Positions 7,560 through 16,579 are shown, counted from the stretch's first letter. The stretch: DNA of 64,000 bases from CAWCXF01 sp963799455 (GCA_963799455.1 CAWCXF010000007.1:992001-1056000), one strand, 5' to 3'. Translations and numbers: made by a program. Notes: generated from the sequence alone by a model not told the origin.

Positions 7560-8627
7560 ATGGACGATCGCAGGCCCGACGGACTCAGGCCCGACGGACT
7601 CAGGCCCGACGGACTCAGGCCCGACGGACTCAGGCCCGACGGACTCAGGCCCGACGGACCTAGGCCCGACCGGCGCGAGGAGGAGCGCCATCCGCTGCGC
7701 GGCGCCCGCGAGGACCGCGCGGCCGCCGAGGGGGTGCCCGACACGCCCCAGACCCGCTCGCCGGCCTACCGGCTCGCCTTCGCCGACCCCGACCTGCTCT
7801 TGCGCGACGAGATGCGCGGCCTCCGGCTCCAGCTCGAGATGACCAAGGCCGAGCGGCTCATGGACGAGGCGGGGATCGTCAGCACCGTGGCGATGTTCGG
7901 CGGCGCGCGCATCCCGCCGCCCGAGCGCGCGCACGAGGCGCGCACGCCGATGCTCGCCGCTCTCGCGCGCTACTACGAGGAGGCGCGGCGCTTCGCGCGC
8001 CTCGTCACCGAGCGCGGGGGCCCGGGCGAGAACGTGGTCGTCACCGGCGGCGGCCCCGGCGTGATGGAGGCGGGCAACCTCGGCGCGCTCGACGCCGGCG
8101 GGCGCTCGATCGGCCTCGGGATCGTGCTGCCGCACGAGCAGGCGCCGAACCTCTTCGTGACGCCGGAGCTCAGCTTCAACTTCCACTACTTCGCCACGCG
8201 CAAGATGCAGTTCCTGATCCGCGCCCGCGCCGTGGCGGTGTTCCCCGGCGGCTTCGGCACGCTCGACGAGCTCTTCGAGACGCTCACGCTGATCCAGACG
8301 GGCCGGATGGAGCGCATCCCGGTGCTGCTCTTCGGGCGCGCCTTCTGGGAGCGGGTGGTGGACTTCGGCGCGCTCGCCGAGGCGGGCACGATCAGCCCGT
8401 CCGATCTCGACCTCTTCCGCACCGTCGAGACCGCCGACGAGGCGATCGCGGCGATCGAGGCCTGGCCCCCGGCGCCGCCGCGCGAGGCGGTCCCGGGCCG
8501 GCCCGAGCCCACGGGGGTGCCCGGCGGGGGCGGGGGCGATCCCGACGCGACGGGGCCGGGGCCGGGGCCGGGATCGCCGGGGGCGGCGGGCCCGGGCGCT
8601 GCGCGCTGGCGTTCGGTCCGCGGATGA
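7560..8627 (+). CDS. LOG-family (TIGR00730-like) nucleotide 5'-monophosphate phosphoribohydrolase with repeat N-terminus
   Basis: The central 230 residues match the lysine-decarboxylase-like LOG fold, with GGGPGVMEAGNLGA and PGGFGTLDELFE, the nucleotide-binding and catalytic motifs of enzymes that release ribose phosphate from nucleotide monophosphates. Bacterial substrates are often unknown, and cytokinin activation is only one possibility. Start 7560 is chosen because GGAGG lies just upstream. The N-terminus is odd: residues 5-37 are (RPDGL) repeats from a 15-bp minisatellite, followed by a basic linker. The C-terminal 60 residues are Pro/Gly-rich. Both tails add roughly 80-100 residues to the usual length. 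It is a single gene between dapD (divergent) and a GlsB-like gene. Confidence 0.85.
   Translation: MDDRRPDGLRPDGLRPDGLRPDGLRPDGLRPDGPRPDRREEERHPLRGAREDRAAAEGVPDTPQTRSPAYRLAFADPDLLLRDEMRGLRLQLEMTKAERLMDEAGIVSTVAMFGGARIPPPERAHEARTPMLAALARYYEEARRFARLVTERGGPGENVVVTGGGPGVMEAGNLGALDAGGRSIGLGIVLPHEQAPNLFVTPELSFNFHYFATRKMQFLIRARAVAVFPGGFGTLDELFETLTLIQTGRMERIPVLLFGRAFWERVVDFGALAEAGTISPSDLDLFRTVETADEAIAAIEAWPPAPPREAVPGRPEPTGVPGGGGGDPDATGPGPGPGSPGAAGPGAARWRSVRG
7571..7670 (+). repeat. 15-bp tandem minisatellite inside the LOG-family gene
   Basis: CAGGCCCGACGGACT is repeated six times (the last unit ends GGACC) plus a partial seventh, in frame, encoding RPDGL five times, RPDGP and RPD. The first five units are identical, so the array is recent or actively homogenised. 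Confidence 0.95.
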
Positions 8628-8666
8628 CGCATAGGATGCCCTGCAACCAATCAGGAGTGACGGGGC

Positions 8667-8927
8667 ATGGAAGGACTGGGCTGGTTCAGCTTTCTCATCG
8701 TGGGCCTCTTGGCCGGGTGGATCGCCGAGAAGATCATGCACCGCGATCAGGGGCTCATCATGAACCTGATCGTGGGCGTCGTGGGCGCTTATCTGGGGGC
8801 GTTCCTCTTCAGCCTGCTCGGCATCAACGCCGGCGGCTTCATCGGCTCGCTGATCGTGGCGATCATCGGCGCGGTGGTTCTGCTGTGGATCGTCGGCGCC
8901 ATCACCGGCCGGAAGTCGCGGCGCTGA
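8667..8927 (+). CDS. GlsB/YeaQ/YmgE-family stress-response membrane protein
   Basis: A small inner-membrane protein of 86 residues with three hydrophobic segments (about 8-20, 30-50 and 58-78) rich in Gly, the pattern of the transglycosylase-associated (PF04226) family. WFSFLIVGLLAGWIAEKIM is the typical first helix; the middle has GLIMNLIVGVVGAYLGAFLF and the end is ITGRKSRR. Members are induced by stress in many bacteria; the molecular role is unknown. AGGAG sits 8 bases before ATG 8667. It is monocistronic, followed by a hairpin at 8937-8952. Confidence 0.9.
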   Translation: MEGLGWFSFLIVGLLAGWIAEKIMHRDQGLIMNLIVGVVGAYLGAFLFSLLGINAGGFIGSLIVAIIGAVVLLWIVGAITGRKSRR

Positions 8928-8936
8928 CGCCTGCAG

Positions 8937-8952
8937 GGCCGGCTGCCCGGCC
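8937..8952 (+). terminator. Short hairpin after the GlsB-family gene
   Basis: GGCCGG, loop CTGC, CCGGCC starts nine bases after the stop at 8927. There is no T-tract, so the intrinsic terminator role is only suggested by position. Confidence 0.3.
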
Positions 8953-9079
8953 GTGGCCCATGCCGCGTCCCATGCCGCGTGGGCGCGGTTGGGACGCGGA
9001 CCGGTGACCGGCACGCAGGTCGCGCCCTTGCAGGCGCCTGCGACCCGAGCGCGGGGCGTGCCCGCGCCGAGATGGGCGC

Positions 9080-10298
9080 TCAGGCCGGGGCCGGGGCCGG
9101 CACCGGCCGCCGCGCGCCGTCCGGCCGTCGCGCCCGCTCCGACTCCGACTTGAGCTGGCCGCAGGCGGCCATGATGTCCTCGCCGCGCGGCGTGCGCACG
9201 GGCGAGGCGTAGCCCGCGCGGTGCACGATGTCGGCGAAGGCGCGGATCCGCTCGGGCGGCGAGCGTCGATAGGGCGCGCCGGGCCATTCGTTGAAGGGGA
9301 TCAGGTTGATCTTGGCGGGGATGCCCTCGATCAGCCGCACCAGCCGTCGCGCGTCCTCGTCCGAGTCGTTGACGCCGTCGAGCATCACGTACTCGAAGGT
9401 GATGCGCTCGGAGTTCGACAGCCGCGGGTAGGCGCGCAGCGCGCCCAGCAGCGCCTCGATGTTCCACCGCTTGTTGATCGGCACCAGCCGGTCGCGCACC
9501 GCGTCCGTCGTGGCGTGGAAGCTCACCGCGAGCAGGCAGCCGATCTCCTGCGCGCAGCGCGCGATCTGGGGCACCACGCCCGAGGTCGAGAGCGTGATGC
9601 GGCGCCGCGAGAGCGACGAGGCCCTCGGGGTCCATCACGATCCGCATGGCGTCGCGCACCGCCTCGAAGTTGTAGAGCGGCTCGCCCATGCCCATCAGCA
9701 CGAGGTTCGACAGCAGGCGCGTCTCGTCCTTCGGATGGCGGCCGGGCGCGGGCCATTCGCCGAGGTCGTCGCGCGCGAGCATGACCTGGCCCACGATCTC
9801 GGCCGGCGTCAGGTTCCTCACCAGCCGCTGGGTGCCGGTGTGGCAGAACGAGCAGGTGAGCGTGCAGCCCACCTGGGAGGAGACGCACAGCGTGCCGCGC
9901 CCCTCCTCGGGGATGTAGACCGTCTCGACCTCGTGGCCGCCGTCGAGGCGCACCAGGTACTTTCGGGTGCCGTCGGCGGAGACCTGGCGCGAGACCACCT
10001 CCGGGACGCGGATGGCGAATCGCTCCGCGAGCGTGGCGCGGTAGGGCTTGGCGAGGTTCGTCATGGCGCCCCAGTCGCGCACGCCGCGGTGGTAGATCCA
10101 TTGCCAGACCTGGCCCGCGCGCATCCGGGCCTGGCGCTCGGGCGTGCCGGCGGCGAGGAGCGCGTCGCGCAGGCCCTCGCGGGTGAGGCCCACGAGGTTG
10201 ACGGGCGCGTCCGCGCCGTCCTCGGGCGCGCGGCGCGGCACCGTCAGGGCGTCGGGCACGATCGGGGCTGGGGCGTTCGGGCTCAGGGCGTCGGTCAT
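9080..10298 (-). pseudogene. rlmN: rlmN: 23S rRNA A2503 / tRNA A37 C2-methyltransferase, one frameshift
   Basis: Radical-SAM methyltransferase that methylates A2503 of 23S rRNA and A37 of some tRNAs. From ATG 10298 the first frame contains the N-terminal domain (RAGQVWQWIYHRGVRDW), VSSQVGCTLTCSFCHTG with the CxxxCxxC cluster motif, and LVLMGMGEPLYNFEAV. Near 9612 an extra base (around CCTCGTCGCTCTCG) breaks the frame. Deleting one base restores LSLSRRRITLSTSGVVPQIA and joins the second frame, LAVSFHATTDAVRDRLVPINK...YVMLDGVND, to a stop at 9080. All other family features are intact, so it is either a very recent mutation or a sequence error. The tail after QLKSESERARR is a short Pro/Ala extension. 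Confidence 0.85.
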
Positions 10299-10637
10299 GG
10301 CGGGCTCCGGGTGCGTCTCTCCGGTGTCGGTCGCCCTTCATAGGGAGGCGCGGGCCGGGAGGACAGCCCCCGCGGGCGGACGCCCGATCCTTCGAAGGCG
10401 GATCGAGGCCCCGGCTCGAGGCCGGGGCGCCGGCGGCGGGTCGGAAGGCCGAAAGGCCGGTCGCCGCGAGGGGGGCCGTCCTCCAGCCCCGTGCCGATCG
10501 AGCCGCGCCGGCATGGAGCCCGTGCCGCGGCCTCCGGGCCCCCGGCCGCAGCGCCCGGGCCGGGGCGCTCCCCCCTCCCCCCGCGCAGGCTCGCCGGCCC
10601 GCGGTCGGCACCCCGGCCCGCGGTCGGCGTCCCGACC
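10299..10637. other. No gene recognised
   Basis: The leader of rlmN and the 3' flank of the IalB-family gene. Very GC-rich, with no convincing ORF, repeat or hairpin seen. Confidence 0.5.
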
Positions 10638-11267
10638 TCAGCCGGCGCAGCGGGCCTGCGCCTCCTCGAGGGCGGCGGTGAAGCCCATCAGGCTGAAGGT
10701 GTCCTCGGTCTGGGTGCCGCGGGCCGAGCGGCCGGTGAGGGTCGCGTCGCGGCCGCGCCTCATGGCCTCGACGATGCGCGCGTCGTCCTCGTCCGAGACC
10801 GGCCAGGCGAACTCGCCGCGGGTGAACATCTCGAAGGCGTCCGCGCCGATCTGCAGGGTGACGGAGGAGTTCTCGGCGAAGGGGTAGCCGCCGGTGAAGC
10901 TGACCTCGCCCTCGACCTCGTCAGAGGGGCGGTAGGAGATGAACAGCAGGATGTCGCCGCGCTGGACCTCGACCTCCTCGCCGCCGCGCGTGTTGACGGT
11001 CCCGGTCGGGCCCGAGACGCCCCAGCAGGAGAGCGTGGGGTCGGTCTCGACGAACACCGACCAGGCGGTCGAGATGGCGACGCGGTTGGTCGAGGCGCCC
11101 TCGGGCAGCGCGGCCCCGTCCCCGGCCTCCTCCTGGGCGCCTTGCGCCAGGGCCGCGCCCCCGATCCGCGCCAGCGGGCCCGGCGCTCCCGCCAGCAGCG
11201 CCGCCAGGACCATCGCCGGCGCCACCGCGGCGCCCATCCGCCCCATCCCCTTCGTCTCGCGCATCAT
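10638..11267 (-). CDS. Invasion-associated locus B (IalB) family protein, exported
   Basis: A 209-residue secreted protein. The N-terminus has a basic start and a hydrophobic stretch (AAVAPAMVLAALLAGAPG) with a likely cleavage after ALAQG, so it should reach the periplasm. The mature part has the family pattern: W-S-V-F near the start, TDPTLSCWGVSGP, RRGDILLFISYRP-type strand, SFTGGYPFAENSSVTLQIG, FEMFTRGEFAWP, and a C-terminal helix ending EEAQARCAG with the second conserved Cys. IalB homologues are widespread in alphaproteobacteria. In Bartonella the name-giving member affects erythrocyte invasion; here the function is unknown. It is not in an operon and is divergent from the asparaginase gene. 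Confidence 0.85.
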   Translation of the reverse strand: MMRETKGMGRMGAAVAPAMVLAALLAGAPGPLARIGGAALAQGAQEEAGDGAALPEGASTNRVAISTAWSVFVETDPTLSCWGVSGPTGTVNTRGGEEVEVQRGDILLFISYRPSDEVEGEVSFTGGYPFAENSSVTLQIGADAFEMFTRGEFAWPVSDEDDARIVEAMRRGRDATLTGRSARGTQTEDTFSLMGFTAALEEAQARCAG

Positions 11268-11446
11268 GGATCCCTCGTCATGTCGTCCTGCTCGTGCCGG
11301 CCCGCCGTCGTCTCGCGCGACCTCGGCCGGCGGCCCCTTGTTTTCTCTGGAGGGCCGGAGCGCAACCGGCTAGGGCTCAACGATAGCGTGAAACGGCGCC
11401 GCGGCGAAGGACGACGGGACGCGGCCGGCCTCGGGAGGGGGGAGCG

Positions 11447-12424
11447 ATGGGCGCCGAGCCGCTGGTCGAGGTCTGGCGCGGGGACGTGCTCGAATCGCTC
11501 CATCTGGGCCACGCGGTGGTCTGCGGCCCCGACGGGCGGGCGCGAGAGGCCTGGGGCGATCCGGACGCCGTGATCCTGCCGCGCTCGTCGTGCAAGATGA
11601 TCCAGGCGCTGCCCTTGGTGGAGAGCGGCGCGGCGCTGCCCGTCGAGCGGCTGGCGCTCGCCTGCGCCTCGCACGAGGCGGCGAGGGCGCATCTCGACGG
11701 CGTCGCGTCGTGGCTTTCCGACCTGGGGCTGACGGAGGCCGACCTGCGCTGCGGCGCGCAGCCGCCGCGCGACCCTGAGGTGCGCGAGGCGCTGCGGCGC
11801 GAGGGCGGGCGGGCGGGCCAGATCCACAACAACTGCTCGGGCAAGCATGCCGGGTTCCTCCAGCTCGCCCAGAGGCTGGGGGGTGGGCCGGACTACGTCG
11901 AGGCCGACCATCCGGTGCAGCGCGCCGTGCGCGGGGCGTTCGAGGAGGTGACGGGCGAGGCGTCGCCCGACTGGGTGGTGGACGGCTGCTCGGCCCCGAA
12001 CTTCGCCTGCACGCTGACGGGGCTCGCCACCGCGATGGCGCGATTCGCCGCCGCGACGGGCGGGGACGCGCGGGGCCGGGCGATGGTCGCCTTGCGCGAG
12101 GCGATGGTGGCGCGGCCCGACCTGGTCGCCGGCGAGGGGCGCGCCTGCACCGCCCTGATGCGCGCGATGGACGGCGTGGCCGTCAAGACCGGCGCCGAGG
12201 GGGTGTTCGTGGCGATCCTGCCGTGTCAGGGCCTGGGCGTGGCGCTGAAGGTCTCGGACGGCGCGACGCGCGCGTCGGAGTGCGCCGTGGCCGCGATCCT
12301 CGCGCGGCTGGGGGTCTTGGACCCGGCGCTCGTCGAGACGCCGGTGGTCAACTGGCGCGGGATCACGACGGGCGTGGTGCGCCCGTCCGCGGGGGTCTGG
12401 GGGCCCGCGGGCCCCCAGTCTTGA
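11447..12424 (+). CDS. Asparaginase, class 3 (Rhizobium ReAV-like)
   Basis: Hydrolyses L-asparagine to aspartate and ammonia. The 325-residue product matches the PF06089 family rather than the bacterial type I/II enzymes: LVEVWRGDVLESLHLGHAVV at the start, RSSCKMIQALPLVESGAA with the S-x-x-K motif, LACASHEAARAH, IHNNCSGKHAGFL with the second conserved Ser-Gly-Lys and metal-binding Cys region, and DGCSAPNFACTLTGLATAMA. GGGAGGGGGGAG precedes ATG 11447. The gene's last 62 bases overlap the 3' end of serB tail to tail, and a 22-bp palindrome lies in the overlap. Confidence 0.9.
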   Translation: MGAEPLVEVWRGDVLESLHLGHAVVCGPDGRAREAWGDPDAVILPRSSCKMIQALPLVESGAALPVERLALACASHEAARAHLDGVASWLSDLGLTEADLRCGAQPPRDPEVREALRREGGRAGQIHNNCSGKHAGFLQLAQRLGGGPDYVEADHPVQRAVRGAFEEVTGEASPDWVVDGCSAPNFACTLTGLATAMARFAAATGGDARGRAMVALREAMVARPDLVAGEGRACTALMRAMDGVAVKTGAEGVFVAILPCQGLGVALKVSDGATRASECAVAAILARLGVLDPALVETPVVNWRGITTGVVRPSAGVWGPAGPQS

Positions 12425-13283
12425 ACTCACTCCGCTCGTAGCCCTGAAGGTAGAGGAGCGCCGTGAGATCCCCGTGCCTCACGCGGCAGTCCGCACGCTC
12501 CGCGACCACCGGCTTCGCGCGCCAGGCGACGCCCATCCCCGCGCGCTCGATCATGCCGAGGTCGTTGGCGCCGTCGCCCACCGCGAGGGCGTCGTCCGGC
12601 GCGATGCCGAGCCCTGCGGCGATCTCCTCCAGCGCCTGCACCTTGGCCTCGCGCCCCAGATAGGGCCGCGCCGCGCGGCCCGTGAGGCGGCCGTCCGCGA
12701 CCTCCAGCCGGTTGGCGCGGTGCTCGTCGAAGCCCAGGCGCGAGGCGACCCACGAGGTGAAGGCCGTGAAGCCGCCCGAGACGAGGGCCGCGTGGGCGCC
12801 GTGGGCGCGCATGGTGGCGACGAGGGTGGCCGCGCCCGGCGCGAGGGTGAGGCGCTCGGCGATGACGCGCCCGATGGCCTCCTCGGGGAGCCCGTCGAGG
12901 AGCGCGACGCGGGCCTCGAGCGCGCCCTCGAAGCCGACCTCGCCGCGCATCGCGCGCTCGGTTATGGCCGCGACCCGGGGGCCTGCGCCGGCGAGGTCGG
13001 CCAGCTCGTCGATGCACTCCTGGCCGATCATGGTGCCGTCCATGTCCGCGAGCAGCAGGCGCTTGCGACGGCCCGCCTCGGGGACGAGGTTCAGGTCGAT
13101 GGCGAGCCGGTCCATCTCGGCGCGGACGTCCGCCACGTTCGAGGGGACGCCCGGCACGGCGAACTCGGCCGCCTCCCCGCCCGAGAGCCAGCGCAGCGGC
13201 CCGCCGCCCCAGGCGGCGCGCAGCGCCTGGGCGGCGGCGGGCTCCAGCCGGCCCGGGCCGGCGACGAGCGAGGCGATGGGCAT
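12363..13283 (-). CDS. serB: Phosphoserine phosphatase
   Basis: Last step of serine synthesis: dephosphorylates 3-phosphoserine. HAD-superfamily protein of 306 residues. Motif I is LLLADMDGTMIGQECIDELA (nucleophile Asp in DMDGT), motif II is ALVSGGFTAFTSW, the Lys of motif III lies in GREAKVQALEEI, and motif IV is DDALAVGDGANDLGMI. The first 75 residues are the ACT-like regulatory domain common in this subfamily. The family usually ends near LLYLQGYxxxEF; here about 20 extra Arg/Pro residues follow because the frame reads through the palindrome into the asparaginase gene. serC and serA lie just downstream on the other strand, so the whole three-gene pathway is local. Confidence 0.93.
   Translation of the reverse strand: MPIASLVAGPGRLEPAAAQALRAAWGGGPLRWLSGGEAAEFAVPGVPSNVADVRAEMDRLAIDLNLVPEAGRRKRLLLADMDGTMIGQECIDELADLAGAGPRVAAITERAMRGEVGFEGALEARVALLDGLPEEAIGRVIAERLTLAPGAATLVATMRAHGAHAALVSGGFTAFTSWVASRLGFDEHRANRLEVADGRLTGRAARPYLGREAKVQALEEIAAGLGIAPDDALAVGDGANDLGMIERAGMGVAWRAKPVVAERADCRVRHGDLTALLYLQGYERSEFKTGGPRAPRPPRTGAPRPS
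12397..12418. terminator. 22-bp perfect palindrome in the overlap of asparaginase and serB
   Basis: A perfect palindrome starting CTGGGGGCCC and ending GGGCCCCCAG, preceded by GGGGGT and followed by TCTT. It lies between two convergent genes, inside both coding tails, and probably acts as a bidirectional terminator. A sister copy of the same design is at 17409-17432. Confidence 0.55.
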
Positions 13284-13616
13284 GGAAGGCTCCGGGCACG
13301 AGGGGCGGCCCCCCTTAGGGCGGGCGGCGCGCGCGCGCCAGGGGGCGAGGCGCCGTGTCCCTGCCGGGCACTCGGGCGGCGGTTGTCGGAACGGGCGCGC
13401 CCGGGAGGCGGGGGCGGGATCGCGGAGCCGCGGCCCGCGAGGGCCATGGCGCCGAAGACCGGGCCCGCCATGGGCCGAAGCTCGACCCCTCGGTGGGCGC
13501 CCGGCAGCTCCGCACGTCCCGCGCCGCGCGCTTGCCCGAACGCCCGCCCCGCCCTATGAGCGGCGGCGGGACACCCCTCCCCAACGAGGGGCGCGTATCT
13601 GGAAGGATAGCACGCG
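13284..13616. other. Divergent promoter region of serB and serC; no gene
   Basis: 333 bases between the starts of serB (13283) and serC (13617). GGAAGGA at about 13602 is the serC ribosome binding site. No riboswitch or operator could be recognised by eye. Confidence 0.5.
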
Positions 13617-14768
13617 ATGACCATCTCGCCCCCGGCCCGCAGGCCGGCCGATCCCCGCTTCTCGAGCGGGCCCTGCGCCAAGCCCCCGACATGGACCCCC
13701 GACGCGCTCGCCGGCGCCGCCTTGGGCCGCTCGCACCGCGCGGGCGTGGGCAAGGCCAAGCTCAAGGCCGCCATCGACGGCACGCGCGAGGTGCTGGGCG
13801 TGCCCGACACCCACCGCATCGGCATCGTGCCGGCGTCGGACACCGGCGCCGTCGAGATGGCGATGTGGACGATGCTGGGCGCGCGGCCCGTCGAGATGGT
13901 GGCCTGGGAGTCCTTCGGCGCGGGCTGGGTGGCGGACGCCGTCAAGCAGCTCCGCCTCGACGCGCGGGTGCACGAGGCGCCCTATGGCGGGATCGTGGAT
14001 CTCGGCACGCTCGACTGGGACCGCGACGTGGTGTTCACCTGGAACGGCACCACCTCGGGCGTGCGGGTGCCCTCGGGCGACGCGATCCCCGAGGGGCGCG
14101 GGGGCCTCGCGATCTGCGACGCGACCTCGGCGGCCTTCGCCCAAGCCCTGCCCTGGGACAGGCTCGACGTGGCGACCTTCTCCTGGCAGAAGGCGCTGGG
14201 GGGCGAGGCCGCGCACGGGATGCTGATCCTGAGCCCGCGCGCGGTGGAGCGGCTGGAGTCCCACGCGCCGCCCTGGCCGGTGCCGAAGATCTTCCGTCTG
14301 ACCAAGGGCGGGAAGCTCATCGAGGGCCTCTTCGAGGGCGAGACGATCAACACGCCCTCGATGCTGTGCGTGGAGGACTACCTCGTGGCGCTCGACTGGG
14401 CGCGCTCGGTGGGCGGGCTTCCCGGGCTCATGCGCCGCGCCGACGCCAACGCGCGCGCGGTGTGGGACTTCGTGGACGCGCGGCCCTGGATCGCCAACCT
14501 CGCCGCGGATCCGGCGACGCGCTCGAACACCTCCGTGTGCCTGCGCTTCGCCGACCCCGCCGTGGCGGACGACGCCGCCTTCGCCAGGGCGGTGGCCAGG
14601 CGGCTGGAGGCCGAGGGCGCGGCCCACGACGTGGCCTCCTACCGCGACGCGCCGCCGGGGCTTCGCATCTGGTGCGGCGCCACGGTCGAGACCGCGGACG
14701 TGGAGGCGCTGATGCCCTGGATCGAGTGGGCCTACGAGGCCGAGCGCGAGACGGCGCAGGCGGCCTGA
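13617..14768 (+). CDS. serC: Phosphoserine aminotransferase
   Basis: PLP-dependent class V aminotransferase that converts 3-phosphohydroxypyruvate and glutamate to 3-phosphoserine, and also serves pyridoxal phosphate synthesis. 383 residues, the longer alphaproteobacterial type. It begins RPADPRFSSGPCAKPPTWT. GIVPASDTGAVEMAMW is the phosphate-binding region, VVFTWNGTTSGVRVP follows, DATSAAFAQ contains the Asp that contacts the pyridine ring, and TFSWQKALGGEAAHGM contains the Schiff-base Lys. GGAAGGA precedes the start. It is followed after 189 bases by serA in the same direction, probably one transcript. Confidence 0.95.
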   Translation: MTISPPARRPADPRFSSGPCAKPPTWTPDALAGAALGRSHRAGVGKAKLKAAIDGTREVLGVPDTHRIGIVPASDTGAVEMAMWTMLGARPVEMVAWESFGAGWVADAVKQLRLDARVHEAPYGGIVDLGTLDWDRDVVFTWNGTTSGVRVPSGDAIPEGRGGLAICDATSAAFAQALPWDRLDVATFSWQKALGGEAAHGMLILSPRAVERLESHAPPWPVPKIFRLTKGGKLIEGLFEGETINTPSMLCVEDYLVALDWARSVGGLPGLMRRADANARAVWDFVDARPWIANLAADPATRSNTSVCLRFADPAVADDAAFARAVARRLEAEGAAHDVASYRDAPPGLRIWCGATVETADVEALMPWIEWAYEAERETAQAA

Positions 14769-14957
14769 GGCCGGGTGCCCGGCGGCATGGGCGCGTCGCC
14801 GCAGGGCGTGCCCCCGCCGCGGGTCCGGGCCCGGCGCCGGAGCGCCCGGCCCCTTCGCCGGCGGCGCGACCCATGACCGCTTCGGCCCCGGCCCTCGCCG
14901 GCCCTCCGAAGCCCTCCCTCCTCCAAGCGGGCCCGCCCGCGAACCTGTGAGCCGACC

Positions 14958-16565
14958 ATGGACCTCTCCAACGCCCCCCGCGTCCTCGTCTCCGACGCGC
15001 TCTCCGAGACCGCCGTGCAGATCTTCCGCGACCGCGGCGTGAACGTCGACTTCGAGCCCGCCCTGGGCAAGGACCGCGACGCGCTCCTGGAGCGCATCGC
15101 CCCCTACGACGGGCTGGCGATCCGCTCGGCCACCAAGGTCACCGAGAAGCTGCTGGAGGCGGCGCCCCGCCTCAGGGTGATCGGCCGCGCGGGCATCGGG
15201 GTGGACAACGTGGACGTGCCCGCGGCCTCCAGGCGCGGCGTGATCGTGATGAACACGCCCTTCGGCAACTCGATCACGACGGCCGAGCACGCCATCGCCC
15301 TGATGTTCGCCGTGGCGCGCCAGATCCCCGAGGCCAACGCCTCGACCCATGCGGGCCGCTGGGAGAAGTCGCGCTTCATGGGCGTCGAGCTGACGGGCAA
15401 GACGCTGGGCGTGATCGGCGCCGGCAACATCGGGGGCATCGTGTGCGAGCGCGCGCACGGGCTGAAGATGAAGGTGGTGGCCTACGACCCCTACCTCTCG
15501 GACGAGCGCGCCGACCGCCTGGGCGTGCGCAAGGTCGAGCTGGGCGAGCTGCTGGCCGTCTCGGACTTCGTGACGCTCCACGTGCCGCTCACGGAGCGGA
15601 CGCGCAACGTCCTGTCGAGGGACGCCATCGCCCGGCTCAAGCCCGGCGCGCGGGTGATCAACTGCGCCCGCGGGGGCCTGGTGGACGAGGGGGCGCTCGC
15701 GGAGGCGCTGCGCGAGGGGCGCGTCGCGGGGGCGGCCTTCGACGTGTTCGCCGAGGAGCCCGCGACGGCCTCGCCGCTCTTCGGGCTGCCGAACGTCGTC
15801 GTCACGCCGCATCTGGGTGCCGCGACGACCGAGGCGCAGGAGAACGTGGCGCTCCAGGTGGCCGAGCAGATGTCGGACTACCTCGTGACGGGCGCGGTCT
15901 CGAACGCGATCAACATGCCCTCGGTGACGGCCGAGGAGGCGCGGGTGATGGGCCCCTGGCTCAAGCTCGCCGAGCATCTGGGCGCCTTCGTCGGCCAGAT
16001 GACCGACGAGCCGATCGAGGATCTCAACGTGCTCTACGACGGCACGGTGGCGGGCATGAACACCGCCGCGCTCAACGCCGCCGCGATCGCGGGGATGCTG
16101 AGGGCCGCGAACCCGGAGGTCAACATGGTCTCGGCGCCGGTGATCGCGCGCGAGCGCGGCATCGAGGTCTCCACCACGACCCAAGGCCAGACGGGGGTGT
16201 TCGAGGCCTACGTCAAGCTCGCCATCCGCACGCCGCGCGGCCGGCGCTCGGTGGCGGGCACGGTGTTCTCGGACGGCAAGCCGCGCTTCATCCAGATCAA
16301 GGGCATCAACCTCGACGCCGAGATCGGCCGGCACATGCTCTACACCACCAACGAGGACGTGCCGGGCATCATCGGCACGCTCGGCAACACGATGGGCGCG
16401 AACGGCGTCAACATCGCCAACTTCACGCTCGGCCGCTCCGAGCGCGGGGCGGACGCGATCGCGCTCCTCTACGTGGACGACCCCGTGGCGCCCGAGGTGA
16501 TCGCCAAGCTCGAGGAGACGGGCCTGTTCCGCACCGTGCGCCCGCTCGCCTTCGAGGTGGCGTGA
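14958..16565 (+). CDS. serA: D-3-phosphoglycerate dehydrogenase
   Basis: Oxidises 3-phosphoglycerate to 3-phosphohydroxypyruvate with NAD, committing carbon to serine. 535 residues, the long type with an intervening domain and ACT. Substrate domain: IRSATKVTEKLL and VIGRAGIGVDNVDVPAASRR. Rossmann motif: LGVIGAGNIGGIVCERA. Catalytic Arg/Glu/His are in NCARGGLVDEGAL, FAEEPA and TPHLGAATTEAQENVA. The C-terminal ACT domain (about 460-535) has MLYTTNEDVPGIIGTLGNTM and NFTLGRSERGADAIALL and should bind serine for feedback inhibition, as known for the family. No strong ribosome binding site is visible before ATG 14958. Confidence 0.96.
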   Translation: MDLSNAPRVLVSDALSETAVQIFRDRGVNVDFEPALGKDRDALLERIAPYDGLAIRSATKVTEKLLEAAPRLRVIGRAGIGVDNVDVPAASRRGVIVMNTPFGNSITTAEHAIALMFAVARQIPEANASTHAGRWEKSRFMGVELTGKTLGVIGAGNIGGIVCERAHGLKMKVVAYDPYLSDERADRLGVRKVELGELLAVSDFVTLHVPLTERTRNVLSRDAIARLKPGARVINCARGGLVDEGALAEALREGRVAGAAFDVFAEEPATASPLFGLPNVVVTPHLGAATTEAQENVALQVAEQMSDYLVTGAVSNAINMPSVTAEEARVMGPWLKLAEHLGAFVGQMTDEPIEDLNVLYDGTVAGMNTAALNAAAIAGMLRAANPEVNMVSAPVIARERGIEVSTTTQGQTGVFEAYVKLAIRTPRGRRSVAGTVFSDGKPRFIQIKGINLDAEIGRHMLYTTNEDVPGIIGTLGNTMGANGVNIANFTLGRSERGADAIALLYVDDPVAPEVIAKLEETGLFRTVRPLAFEVA

Positions 16566-16579
16566 GGACGCCCGCCGGC

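Noticed and set aside
7389..10298. A 969-codon open frame on the minus strand covering rlmN and the LOG-family gene
   Set aside because: Only its first ~225 codons are real (rlmN N-terminus); the rest is antisense to conserved genes and arises because GC-rich DNA has few stops.
13554..16334. A 926-codon minus-strand open frame opposite serC and serA
   Set aside because: It is antisense to two strongly conserved genes and has a His/Arg/Gly low-complexity composition with no family resemblance.
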